A stretch of 64,000 nucleotides of DNA from positions 3,138,213 to 3,202,212 of the forward strand of contig NZ_CP007161.1 of assembly GCF_000725285.1 (NCBI RefSeq), given 5' to 3'. Position 1 is the first letter of the stretch. Each line of letters opens with the position of its first letter. This document shows positions 55,650-64,000 of the stretch, piece by piece. This stretch comes from Virgibacillus sp. SK37 (GTDB taxonomy: Bacteria > Bacillota > Bacilli > Bacillales > Amphibacillaceae). The notes below the pieces were generated by a model. The model was not told the DNA's origin. It searched no databases and saw only the letters and a list, made by a program, of their open reading frames with translations. Made by a program: the position numbers and the translations under genes.

Positions 55650-56837
55650 TCAAACCACCTCAAACAACTCAACCAACAACAACGATACAGCACCTAACAG
55701 TGTCGCATCTTCTCCCAAAGAAGTGACCACTACGTCTGTTTGCTTAGCATCTGGAGTCAGCGCGCGCTGGTCGATGGTTTTTTGGATACTAGGTAATAGA
55801 AATTCCGCACTGTTCATGACCCCACCGCCAAGCACGACCTTTTTCGGGTTTACGAGATGAATCAGGTTTGTCAGTCCAACACCGATATATACACCGGTTT
55901 CCACAAGGACTTCTTCATATACCTTGTTCCCTGCCTTGGCAAGTGCGTGTACACTCTCGCCTGTCAGCTTAAACGCCTCGTCCTTTTTGAAGGCTTCGCT
56001 CGCTTGCAACAGCTCCTGTGCACGCGCTGCAATTGCTGAGCCTGTGGCAAAGGTTTGGAGGCAGCCACGGTTCCCACATTCGCATTGCTTTCCATTCATA
56101 TCAATGGTCATATGCCCGATTTCTCCGGCGATATCCTGTGCTCCATGATACAGCTTACCTTCTACGACGATCCCTGCACCGACACCTCGGCCTAAATTAA
56201 CAGCGACCATGCTGTCGATTTCGCCATGACCGCCAAACCAGGCTTCACCAAGTGCCATAGCTCGCGCATCATTTTCCACTTTTATAACTACATTAAACTC
56301 CTTTTCAAGCTCCTCTTTAATGGGGATATTTGTTAACCCCAGGTTAGGTGCGAACATGGATGTGCCTGTTTCCACGTCTACCATTCCATGCATAGCAACA
56401 CCGATGCCCAAAATTTCTGCACCATTTGTAGGAGCTTCCTCCATGATGGAGTGAATGCAATTTTTCAAATGGGTCAAAAATGTTTCATTTGTTAAAGAGG
56501 TTTCCAACTGACTGCTACTCCGTGTAAGTACGCTCCCAGAGAGATCAGCAACGATCGCATCAATTTTGTCCGGCCCCGCATCTACCCCAATAATATAAAA
56601 GGCCGTTTTATTTATATGCAGCATGGTCGGTCTCCTGCCGCCCATGGACTGCCCGCTATCGCTTTCTATCACTAGCCCCTGCTCCATGAGTTCCTTCACA
56701 ATGCTGCTGACAGTTGGCGGGGTAAGCTTCGTATCCTTGGCAATTTGCGCCCGGGAAATTGGTTCAGCTGTTCTGATTTTATTTAGGATAATTGATTTAT
56801 TCACAGATTTCATTAACTGAAAAGTTCCACGTTGCAT
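55650..56837 (-). CDS. ROK-family transcriptional repressor (NagC/XylR-like)
   Basis: A 395-residue protein: N-terminal winged HTH (about 15-70, ISRAQIAKDTKLTPPTVSSIVKEL) and ROK domain with FYIIGVDAGPDKIDAIVADL, MVAVNLGRGVGAGIVV and the zinc motif QCECGNRGCLQTFATG. The first phosphate loop reads DAGPDK instead of DIGGTK, so it is unlikely to be a kinase and acts as a sugar-responsive regulator. No partner operator was found. It likely controls nearby sugar genes. Confidence 0.88.
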   Translation of the reverse strand: MQRGTFQLMKSVNKSIILNKIRTAEPISRAQIAKDTKLTPPTVSSIVKELMEQGLVIESDSGQSMGGRRPTMLHINKTAFYIIGVDAGPDKIDAIVADLSGSVLTRSSSQLETSLTNETFLTHLKNCIHSIMEEAPTNGAEILGIGVAMHGMVDVETGTSMFAPNLGLTNIPIKEELEKEFNVVIKVENDARAMALGEAWFGGHGEIDSMVAVNLGRGVGAGIVVEGKLYHGAQDIAGEIGHMTIDMNGKQCECGNRGCLQTFATGSAIAARAQELLQASEAFKKDEAFKLTGESVHALAKAGNKVYEEVLVETGVYIGVGLTNLIHLVNPKKVVLGGGVMNSAEFLLPSIQKTIDQRALTPDAKQTDVVVTSLGEDATLLGAVSLLLVELFEVV

Positions 56838-56930
56838 CGCTTTTCCTCCGAACTAATTTATTTTTAAAAATTTATATCAAGCAGCAATACTGGGAAAACA
56901 AAGTTGCTGGGAATTGTACTAAACAAGTCT

Positions 56931-57105
56931 ATTTGAGAGACACCAGGCGTTAGTTGAGAGACATTGTCCAGATTTGAGAGAGCCCACGCTTCATATGAGA
57001 GAAACAGCTTAAATACGAGAGACGTTGCTAGAATTTGAGACACAATAGCCTCCATATGAGAGACTCACCCTTCCATTTAAGAGAACCAGCCTCATTTTGA
57101 CAGAG
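56931..57105. repeat. 20-21 bp periodic array, class A, degenerate
   Basis: Nine imperfect cores of the ATTTGAGA/ATATGAGA type from 56931 to about 57094. Spacing is 21, 20, 21, 20, 20, 21 and 21 bases, with the last unit degenerate. Some cores have drifted (AGTTGAGA, ATACGAGA, ATTTAAGA). Because 20-base units break any reading frame while phase to the helix is kept, this array argues against a protein repeat. Confidence 0.8.
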
Positions 57106-57142
57106 CCTCCCCACATACTAGAACCTCCCAAAACACCACAAA

Positions 57143-58084
57143 TCACCTAGCCCGCGCCTCGTTCCTCGCAGCTCTTCCCTTATAATTCACCGCAATAATT
57201 CCGACTGCCACAAGGAAAAGCGCCCCAATAATAAACATATTCAATCGCTCACCAGGTACAAACATGGCAGATAAAATGGCTCCGGAAACCGGGGTGATGA
57301 ATTTGAACATACTGATCTCGCCAGCTTTGTTATATTTTAAAATGGAATACCATAGAGCAAATGCTGCCGCTGACAGTAAGGCAGAATAAATTAGTAGGCC
57401 ATAGCCAAGCGGAGTAAAAGTGATTGCACCCTCATCTAGTCGTGGCAAACCGATCACCAGTAGCAACGCTGCACCAATGGTTAATTGCCAGCCCGTCAAC
57501 GCGAAGGGGTGAATCCCGACAGCGAGTTCTTTTGCCATAATGGTACCGATTGCGCCGGTCAATGCTGCTAAAATCATATAGCCTTCACCTGTCAGCTGAA
57601 AGCTTAATTGCAGCTCAGAGCCCCAGTTGGCGACAATTACGCCACCAAATCCGGCAACAAGACCGATTGCTTTTTTCCAATTCAAACGATCATTATGATA
57701 GAAAAAGTGCGCTAATATTACAGTGAAGAAGGTTCCGCTGGAAACAAGAATAGCCCCCTGCATGCCGGAAACCTTTCCCAGACCATTATAAAAGAAGTAA
57801 TATTGCAAGGCAGTTTGGATAATACCAAACAGGATTAAAAACATAAACTGGCGTTTTGTTACCAAAAGACGTCTCCAGTTAACAAAAAGCATGCCAATTA
57901 ACAAAATTAATCCAGCCATTAAAAAACGCCAGCCAGCAAAGACGATTTTGGCAATCGTATCATCTGGTGCCATTTGTAATTCTTCATAACTTACTTTTAA
58001 AACAGGGAAAGCACTCCCCCACAATATTGCACAAAAAATGGCGATGCTCACGACAACCCATTTCTTCTTAAGTATACCATCCAC
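57143..58084 (-). CDS. EamA/DMT-family transporter
   Basis: A 313-residue inner membrane protein with about 10 spans in two EamA halves (about 10-145 and 160-295), as seen in drug/metabolite exporters such as RhaT- and YdcZ-like proteins. The start AIFCAILWGSAFPVLK is characteristic. The substrate cannot be read. It lies between two 21-bp arrays. Confidence 0.85.
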   Translation of the reverse strand: MDGILKKKWVVVSIAIFCAILWGSAFPVLKVSYEELQMAPDDTIAKIVFAGWRFLMAGLILLIGMLFVNWRRLLVTKRQFMFLILFGIIQTALQYYFFYNGLGKVSGMQGAILVSSGTFFTVILAHFFYHNDRLNWKKAIGLVAGFGGVIVANWGSELQLSFQLTGEGYMILAALTGAIGTIMAKELAVGIHPFALTGWQLTIGAALLLVIGLPRLDEGAITFTPLGYGLLIYSALLSAAAFALWYSILKYNKAGEISMFKFITPVSGAILSAMFVPGERLNMFIIGALFLVAVGIIAVNYKGRAARNEARAR

Positions 58085-58236
58085 TTCAGGTCATCTCCTA
58101 CATTGATTCTAAACAATACCTATCATTATAACGCAAGAGAATGTTGCCGGTCAGGTTTGACAACTTGAAAACTTTTGGAAATGGTGTAGCTGCGGATGGT
58201 TGGTTAGGTAAGCGGATTTTGGTGAGGTGGCGTGTC

Positions 58237-58455
58237 TCTCAATTGGGTTAGGGGTTCTCTCATTTGAGGCGGCTGTCTCTCATATGAGGTGACGCTCTCT
58301 CATTTGAGGCGGGTTGTCTCTCATATTAAGCTGGGCTCTCTCATTTGAGCGACGCTCTCTCTCATATTAGGCGAGACTCTCTCATTTGAACCATACTCCC
58401 TCTCATATGGCAGGATCTCCTCTCATATCAACCACACTTCCTCTCAAACCAAGCC
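58237..58455. repeat. 20-21 bp periodic array, class A
   Basis: Eleven cores TCTCA start at 58237, 58258, 58278, 58298, 58319, 58339, 58360, 58380, 58401, 58421 and 58442. Spacing is 21, 20, 20, 21, 20, 21, 20, 21, 20, 21, an average of 20.5. Following bases mostly alternate ATTTG and ATATG/ATATT. It lies between the EamA gene start and the end of the symporter gene, before that gene's terminator. Confidence 0.88.
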
Positions 58456-58476
58456 CAGACTCGCTCCCCATCATCA

Positions 58477-58510
58477 CAAAAGGGATTTGCCCTCCCATCC
58501 GGCAAACCCC
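58477..58510 (-). terminator. Terminator of the sodium:solute symporter gene
   Basis: On the minus strand GGGGTTTGCC and GGCAAATCCC pair around a short loop, followed by TTTTG. Confidence 0.85.
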
Positions 58511-58524
58511 TTCCATTGTTCACA

Positions 58525-60114
58525 TTATTGCGCGATCCCTAATGGGGAGAAGATCACATAGATAATGACCATAATAGCGACTGCGCCCAGACCTACTGGG
58601 TAAGCGAGTTTCCATGGTTTGAGGTCAACTGCTTTTTTATCCTCCAACACAAATGCGGTGTCGCGTGGCTTGATCTTGCCCATGATTAGCATGAATGCGG
58701 AGCAAAGCACGAACAGGATAGCGAGAATGTGCAAGTAATGCACGCCTGTATCCCAGAACAGTTGCGTGATCGCATAGACAATAATGAATGCGCCAAGTGC
58801 GATTTTTGCAGCAATTGCCGGTACTCGCTTTGTCGTATAACCAATAATTAATATGGTGAAAATCGGCACATTATAGAACCCGTTTACCATTTGGAAATAT
58901 TGGAAAAAGCCTTGTGGCATCAGATCAATCAATGGTGCCATACACATGGCGAAAATAGCGATAAATGTTCCGAACACCTTACCACGACGGATGAGTACAG
59001 GGTCCGAAATATTTGGCTTCACATATGGCTTGTACACGTTTAACATAAATAACGTAATCGTTGAGTTCAGCCCGGAGTTAAATGATGACAGAATCGCACC
59101 AAATAATACGGCAGCGAACAGGCCGACAAGCGGAAGTGGCAACACGTGATTTACTAGTGCTGAATACGCATTGATCGGGTCAAGCTTATCGCCGAGCAGG
59201 TTAAATGCAATAATCCCTGGTAAAACCAGAATAACTGGGCCGATCATTTTTAAGAATGCAGCAATTAATAGCCCCTTTTGTCCCTCTTTCAAGTTTTTCG
59301 CAGCAATGGCACGTTGCATAATATGCTGCGCAGTTCCCCAGTAAAATAGGTTAACTAAAAGCAAACCGGTAAACATCGTTGAAAATGGCAGTGGTTCTTT
59401 TTCGCCGCCGATTGCATTCATTTTTTCCGGTGTATTTTCCACAATTGTTTGGAATCCGGCGATTGGTGAACCGTCTCCTAAAAAGGCCAAGCCTAATACC
59501 GGAATAAGTAGCCCACCAAACAATAAACCAATACCGTTAATGGTGTCAGAAACGGCAACCGCTTTCAGTCCACCGAAAATAGCATAAATGGAGCCGACAA
59601 TTCCGATTGCCCAAACAGTGATCCATAGTGCGGCAGTATCACCAACACCAAACATACCTTGAACGTTGAACATTTCGCGTAAAGCGACAGCACCTGTGTA
59701 CAAAATAGGTGGCATCAGGTTTAATATGTACCCAAATAAAAATAAGATCGTTACGAACAATTTTACACCTGGGTCAAAACGGTCCTCCAGGAAGTCCGGA
59801 ATTGTTGTGATTCCACCCTTTAAATATCTCGGCAATAAATAAAACGCTACCAAAACAAGAGCTAAAGCAGAGCCAACTTCCCAGCCCATTGATGCGATAC
59901 TGAATTCATAACCCTCTGCGTTCAAGCCAACAAGCTGCTCTGTGGAGAGGTTTGTCAGCATTAAGGATCCGGCGATTACCCAGCCAGTCAGGCTACGACC
60001 ACCAAGGAAGTAACCATCCGAAGTAGTAAGATCCTCCTTGCGTGTTTTCACATAAGAAATAATTGCAACTAAAGCTGTAAAAAATAAAAATGAAGCAATG
60101 GTGATAAAAGCCAT
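58525..60114 (-). CDS. Sodium:solute symporter (SSS family, SGLT/YidK-like)
   Basis: A 529-residue protein with about 14 spans that couples uptake of a sugar or similar solute to sodium. The N-terminal region has YFLGGRSLTGWVIAGSLMLTNLSTEQLVG and YILNLMPPILYTGAVAL, and the later FGAILSSFNSGLNSTITLF sits at the usual sodium-site helix. The length is normal. It lies upstream of manA and a ROK kinase in gene order, which suggests a sugar substrate. Confidence 0.88.
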   Translation of the reverse strand: MAFITIASFLFFTALVAIISYVKTRKEDLTTSDGYFLGGRSLTGWVIAGSLMLTNLSTEQLVGLNAEGYEFSIASMGWEVGSALALVLVAFYLLPRYLKGGITTIPDFLEDRFDPGVKLFVTILFLFGYILNLMPPILYTGAVALREMFNVQGMFGVGDTAALWITVWAIGIVGSIYAIFGGLKAVAVSDTINGIGLLFGGLLIPVLGLAFLGDGSPIAGFQTIVENTPEKMNAIGGEKEPLPFSTMFTGLLLVNLFYWGTAQHIMQRAIAAKNLKEGQKGLLIAAFLKMIGPVILVLPGIIAFNLLGDKLDPINAYSALVNHVLPLPLVGLFAAVLFGAILSSFNSGLNSTITLFMLNVYKPYVKPNISDPVLIRRGKVFGTFIAIFAMCMAPLIDLMPQGFFQYFQMVNGFYNVPIFTILIIGYTTKRVPAIAAKIALGAFIIVYAITQLFWDTGVHYLHILAILFVLCSAFMLIMGKIKPRDTAFVLEDKKAVDLKPWKLAYPVGLGAVAIMVIIYVIFSPLGIAQ

Positions 60115-60472
60115 GTAAAATACCCTCTCTTCTATGATGAAATAATCTATGTTTCTACTAATCCGCTTACATAAAAATCACTAATATAATGAAATCGTTA
60201 TCTTTTTTGTATAAAACCTTCTTTCTTAATTAATTAAATTAATTAACTTTAAATTATCCTATCATCAACTTAAAATAACGTCAATCACCTTTTGACGAAT
60301 TTCCATATTTTTAGATAGTTCCTTTTAACTTTTTTTGTCAAAAGGCAGGACCGTCCTGCTTCGAGTCTCACGCTTCCTTCCCTTTCCAAACGCCTGCCTT
60401 TTTTAGTCCACTCAAACTCTCCACAACAAAAAAAGCTGAACAGATTCGATCCCTGCTCAACCTCTATATACT
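60115..60472. promoter_or_regulatory. Promoter region of the symporter and terminator of manA
   Basis: AT-rich, including a TTAATTAA-rich block (60224-60249). A hairpin CTGAACAG (60436-60443) with CTGCTCAA (60453-60460), followed on the minus strand by seven T, is a good manA terminator. No gene and no clear operator. Confidence 0.6.
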
Positions 60473-61441
60473 CTATCCTCTTGATCCCCTACCCTCACTT
60501 GCCACAACAAGCTCCATTTCCCCATATAATCTATAATCCGCATTGCCTGCCGGTAAAATAAAATGATCTCCTTTTCGTAAATCATAGGTATTTTCCATAA
60601 CAAGCTTCCCTTCTCCTGCAATTACACTGCATAATAGGTAGGTCTTTTTCATGGAAAGATCCACCTTCCCCATCACCTTCCAATGCTCGACAGTAAAATA
60701 ATCTCCCTCTATGAATCTCGTTAATTGGAAAACTTCTTGTTGCTGGAAAATGACTTCTTGTGTGGTGTCCATATGGGGAAGCCGGGTTATATTCATCGCT
60801 TCATCAAGATGCAGGGGGCGTGCTTTCCCATTAACGTCCTTTCGATCATAGTCATAGACCCGATACGTGATATCTGAATTTTGCTGGATTTCCAGAATGA
60901 CAATTCCTTTCCCAATCGCATGCAACGTTCCACTCGGTACATAGAAAAAATCTCCTTGCTTCACTTTTACTTTGCGAAGCAGTTGCTCCCATGCACCGCT
61001 CCCCACCATCTCGGAAAATTCCGCTTTACTTTGCGCATGATGGCCAAGCACAATTTCGGCATCTTCTTCTGCATGTACAACATACCAGCACTCTGTTTTA
61101 CCGTTCGGCTCACCCGCTTGCTCTCTTGCATAGAAATCATCTGGGTGTACCTGGACAGACAGGTCGTCATTGGAATCAATCAGCTTTACTAAAAGTGGAA
61201 AGTGTCCTGATGATGAATTTTTTCCAAATAGCTCGGGATATTCTTGCCATAGCTGCTGCAATGTCTTCCCTTTCCATTGCCCATTTTTAACTACAGAAGG
61301 ACCCGTGGGATGGGCAGAAATTGTCCATGCCTCCCCTGTCTTTGTGCTAGGGATTTGGTAATCAAACAATTGGCGTAAACGCTGCCCTCCCCATATACGT
61401 TCCTGGAAAAAGGGTTCCAAAAATATGGCGTCGTTTTTCAT
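60473..61441 (-). CDS. manA: Mannose-6-phosphate isomerase, class I
   Basis: Converts mannose-6-phosphate to fructose-6-phosphate. The 322-residue cupin enzyme has zinc ligands in LSVQVHPDD, KTECWYV and SGTLHAIGKG, the family start FLEPFFQERIWGGQRL and normal short-form length. It lies 18 bases after the ROK kinase stop, so the two form an operon that feeds imported sugars into glycolysis. Confidence 0.93.
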   Translation of the reverse strand: MKNDAIFLEPFFQERIWGGQRLRQLFDYQIPSTKTGEAWTISAHPTGPSVVKNGQWKGKTLQQLWQEYPELFGKNSSSGHFPLLVKLIDSNDDLSVQVHPDDFYAREQAGEPNGKTECWYVVHAEEDAEIVLGHHAQSKAEFSEMVGSGAWEQLLRKVKVKQGDFFYVPSGTLHAIGKGIVILEIQQNSDITYRVYDYDRKDVNGKARPLHLDEAMNITRLPHMDTTQEVIFQQQEVFQLTRFIEGDYFTVEHWKVMGKVDLSMKKTYLLCSVIAGEGKLVMENTYDLRKGDHFILPAGNADYRLYGEMELVVASEGRGSRG

Positions 61442-61459
61442 CGTTCCATCTCCTAACCC

Positions 61460-62392
61460 CTACTTTTGTAATTGATTTTTGGAAACGTCCAAGCAAAGTG
61501 CTGCAGCACCAATGACACCGGCATGCTGTGCCAAACCTGCCGGAACGACCTTCGTCTCCCTTCCACTTGGATTTAATGCATAATTGCTGACATATGATTG
61601 CACATGTTCAAACAAAGCATCGCCCACCTGTGTCACACCACCGCCAATTACAATTTTTTCTGCATCAAATGTGTTAATAAGCGAAACACATGCTGCGCCA
61701 ATCACATCAAAAACGCGCTGAATGAACAGAAATATTTTTGTATTTCCATCAAAATAAAGCTCAAAGATTTCCTTTGCTGTAAGCTCTTCTCCCATGATGG
61801 CGGAGCCCCTTTTGGCAATAGCCGTACCAGAAGCGATCGACTCCAGACAACCAGTTTGACCACAGGAACATGGACCAAAGGACGGATCCATTACCCCATG
61901 CCCGATATCGCCTGCATTGCCTTTGTGACCATGCAGCAATTTTCCATCACAGAAAATCCCTGCACCAATCCCTGTACTAATCGTCAAGTAAATGAAGTGA
62001 TCCTCGCCCTGTGCGGCACCAAGCCACTTTTCCGCAAGGGCCGCAGCATTTGCGTCATTTTCTAAAATGATCGGCTTAGAAAAGTGACTTTTCATATAGG
62101 CCACAATGGAAATATTCTGCCATGATGGCAGATTGGGTGGACAGGTGATTTCCCCCTTGTTTATATCAAGTGGCCCAGGTGCTCCGATGCCAATTCCAAG
62201 AATGGCATCCCAAGTTACTTTACTCTTCGCCACAAGCATTGTTACCTCATCACAGATCCGATCCAGCATGGCGGTTGGCTGAATCGACAAGTCCATCGGT
62301 ATCACGTGATGTGCAAGCATGCTGCCAGCTTCATCCACGACTGCCATGGCAACCTTCGTACCTCCAATATCAATCCCTACAGCATAATTCAA
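61460..62392 (-). CDS. ROK-family sugar kinase (gluco/fructokinase-like)
   Basis: A 310-residue protein with the full ROK kinase pattern and no HTH domain: phosphate loop GIDIGGTKVAMAVVD, IYLTISTGIGAGI and the zinc motif GPCSCGQTGCLESIASG. It probably phosphorylates glucose, fructose or mannose; the exact sugar is not readable. It is followed by manA, and a sugar ABC transporter lies just upstream in gene order. Confidence 0.9.
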   Translation of the reverse strand: MNYAVGIDIGGTKVAMAVVDEAGSMLAHHVIPMDLSIQPTAMLDRICDEVTMLVAKSKVTWDAILGIGIGAPGPLDINKGEITCPPNLPSWQNISIVAYMKSHFSKPIILENDANAAALAEKWLGAAQGEDHFIYLTISTGIGAGIFCDGKLLHGHKGNAGDIGHGVMDPSFGPCSCGQTGCLESIASGTAIAKRGSAIMGEELTAKEIFELYFDGNTKIFLFIQRVFDVIGAACVSLINTFDAEKIVIGGGVTQVGDALFEHVQSYVSNYALNPSGRETKVVPAGLAQHAGVIGAAALCLDVSKNQLQK

Positions 62393-62416
62393 TCCATTTC
62401 CCTCCTTCTTCCCTAC

Positions 62417-62458
62417 ACAAAAACCTGCTTATGGTTTGATAACGTAAAAAGCAGGTTT
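62417..62458 (-). terminator. Terminator after the sugar ABC permease operon
   Basis: AAACCTGCTT and AAGCAGGTTT form a 10-pair stem with T/A flanks. It separates the ABC permease gene from the ROK kinase operon. Confidence 0.8.
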
Positions 62459-62607
62459 GTCATGTTTTGCAAGTTTTTAAAAATATACTAGATGTTTCCA
62501 AGCAACCTTCTGAATATTATTAGAGAAAGCTACTAATACCACCATGGCTTTCCCCTTCACATTGTCCTCTCCGCTTTTTCTTTCCAACATCAGCACGATC
62601 AATCCAA

Positions 62608-63429
62608 CTATCCCTTCACAGACCCTGCCAGCAGTCCTCTTACAAAATATTTGCCTGCAAAAATGTAGACAAGCAATGTTGGTAAGGCTGCGAGTAATGC
62701 ACCAGCCATTTGAACATTCCATTGGACGATCTGGCTGCCGGATAAATTTTGCAGGGCGACCATGACTGGCTGCTGATCCGAGGTTGTAATCGTTACAGCA
62801 AACAAAAACTCGTTCCAAATATTCGTGAACTGCCAAATAGCCACAACAACAAAACCGGTAATTGATAATGGGATAATAATATGACGGAAGATCCCCAGGA
62901 AGCTCGCTCCATCAATTTTTGCAGATTCAATCATCGAATCGGGAATACTCGCATAAAAGTTACGAAACATCAATGTCGTAATCGGTAGGCCGTACACGAC
63001 ATGAACGAGAACAAGTCCTGGTATCGTATTATACAAATCAATGGTCCGTAAAAATTGGATGAGCGGAATCAAAATACTTTGATATGGAATAAACATCCCG
63101 AACAAAATGATTGTGAAAATGGTATTTGCACCTTTAAATTTCCACTTGGAAAGCACATAGCCATTCATTGCACCAAGAAGTGCGGAGAGCAATGTCGCAG
63201 GCACAACTAAATAAATACTATTCATGAAGTTTGGTGCGAGCTTTGTAAATGCCTCACTATACGAACTGAAGTCAATGGCGCTTGGGAGTGTCCACATCGT
63301 AGCAAGTGACACTTCATCAAGTGGCTTCAAACTCGTAACAAGGATGACATAGATGGGCATAATGAAAATAATGGCAAAAACGATTAATATGAAGTATTTT
63401 ATGAACTTGCTAATTGGGAAGGCTGCCAT
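62608..63429 (-). CDS. Carbohydrate ABC transporter permease (MalG-like)
   Basis: A 273-residue inner membrane protein with six spans and the EAA motif ESAKIDGASFLGIFRHIIIPLS (about 185-206). It pairs with the MalF-like permease directly upstream; start and stop touch by one base. The cognate binding protein and ATPase are not in the window. The substrate is a sugar or oligosaccharide. Confidence 0.9.
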   Translation of the reverse strand: MAAFPISKFIKYFILIVFAIIFIMPIYVILVTSLKPLDEVSLATMWTLPSAIDFSSYSEAFTKLAPNFMNSIYLVVPATLLSALLGAMNGYVLSKWKFKGANTIFTIILFGMFIPYQSILIPLIQFLRTIDLYNTIPGLVLVHVVYGLPITTLMFRNFYASIPDSMIESAKIDGASFLGIFRHIIIPLSITGFVVVAIWQFTNIWNEFLFAVTITTSDQQPVMVALQNLSGSQIVQWNVQMAGALLAALPTLLVYIFAGKYFVRGLLAGSVKG

Positions 63430-64000
63430 TATTTATCCCCCTTTCTGCTTGACCAAAGATATGGAACAATGAATATTGCAACTAATAACAGCATGATAAT
63501 CGCAATTGCAGCACCGTTTGCATAATAGTTTCCACGGAAGGTGGTTTCAAACATATATACACCTGGTACATCTGTTACAAAGTTGGCGCCTGAACCTGTC
63601 ATCGCATAGATTAAATCAAAAATTTTCAACGAGATATGTGCCATGATGATAACCACACTCATCGTAATGGGCATCAGCATGGGCAGGACTACTTTCAGGT
63701 ATACTTGAAATTCACTGGCCCCATCCATACGAGCAGCTTCCCGCAACTCTTCCGGAATTCCGCGCAAGCCTGCCAAGTACATCGCCAAGGAAAAGCCTGT
63801 CATTTGCCACACTGCAGCGATAACGACCGCAATAATTGCCACAGGCAAACCAAATTCAATGCTACCCCATTCAAATCCTGCAAGAATCGTTGTATCTGTA
63901 TACCATTTAGGCTGAATGCCAAAGACACTCAAAAATTGGTTAAACCCTGTCGATGGGTTTAATAGCCATTGCCACACAACCCCAGTAACGATGAAGGACA
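63429..64000 (-). CDS. Carbohydrate ABC transporter permease (MalF-like), 5' end beyond window
   Basis: The C-terminal 190 residues of a MalF-type permease with the EAA motif REAARMDGASEFQVYLKVVLP. The gene starts beyond position 64000. It is coupled to the MalG-like gene. Confidence 0.88.
   Translation of the reverse strand, partial: SFIVTGVVWQWLLNPSTGFNQFLSVFGIQPKWYTDTTILAGFEWGSIEFGLPVAIIAVVIAAVWQMTGFSLAMYLAGLRGIPEELREAARMDGASEFQVYLKVVLPMLMPITMSVVIIMAHISLKIFDLIYAMTGSGANFVTDVPGVYMFETTFRGNYYANGAAIAIIMLLLVAIFIVPYLWSSRKGDK

Overview
The window looks like chromosomal DNA of a low-GC, Gram-positive, motile member of the Bacillaceae, probably near Oceanobacillus, Virgibacillus or Lentibacillus. 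The signs are strong AGGAGG-type ribosome sites, a SigD-type flagellin promoter, a CapA/B/C-type tyrosine kinase and phosphatase set, an M4 bacillolysin, and ROK-regulated sugar and ABC transport genes. The genus is inferred from overall character only; no database search was possible.

Positions 1-5700 form an accessory island: a PTS EIIA gene, a stand-alone reverse transcriptase (YSDD active site) with structured non-coding flanks, a decayed IS110 transposase, a LAGLIDADG endonuclease and a frameshifted radC. Positions 5700-8120 hold a flagellin gene split by an ORF-less group I intron of about 365 nt, preceded by a csrA copy with an in-frame stop and a SigD promoter. Positions 8300-17200 are a mosaic: an XRE regulator, two paralogous SigH/ComX-like sigma factors, a frameshifted DnaD-like gene, a RelE/Phd-type toxin-antitoxin pair, a lone XRE regulator, a two-gene membrane unit of unknown function, a REP-type (RAYT) transposase, comM, and REP-like and IS4-like remnants.

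Positions 17200-39950 are one long minus-strand capsule/exopolysaccharide locus. Reading with transcription: chain-length regulator, tyrosine kinase and phosphatase, two LuxR-type regulators, EpsC/CapD-type 4,6-dehydratase, galU, a broken pilin-like gene, DegT aminotransferase, initiating sugar transferase, formyltransferase-like protein, PIG-L deacetylase, GNAT acetyltransferase, PLP enzyme, two ATP-grasp enzymes, a CapK-like adenylate-forming enzyme, one GT4 glycosyltransferase, Wzy, Wzx, Ugd and VanZ. It has many modifying enzymes and few glycosyltransferases, which suggests a heavily decorated, Wzx/Wzy-made polymer containing amino or formamido sugars and perhaps amino acids.

Positions 40300-64000 carry cell-wall and nutrient genes: a LysM-NlpC/P60 hydrolase, an M4 protease, a NERD protein, a lyase-ABC transporter-ROK operon facing a secreted PIG-L deacetylase (with matching operators on both sides of the divergent region), another ROK regulator, an EamA transporter, a sodium:solute symporter, manA, a ROK sugar kinase and a sugar ABC transporter that runs off the window.

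The most unusual signal is a family of six intergenic arrays (41551, 43724, 45617, 55376, 56931 and 58237). They are made of 20-21 bp units: a short conserved core (CATWTGAGAG class or CGMGAC class) followed by about 13 variable bases. The cores alternate strictly between two forms and stay in phase at two helical turns. They lie at gene ends, and two arrays contain 20 bp units that break any reading frame, so the pattern acts at the DNA or RNA level rather than as protein.
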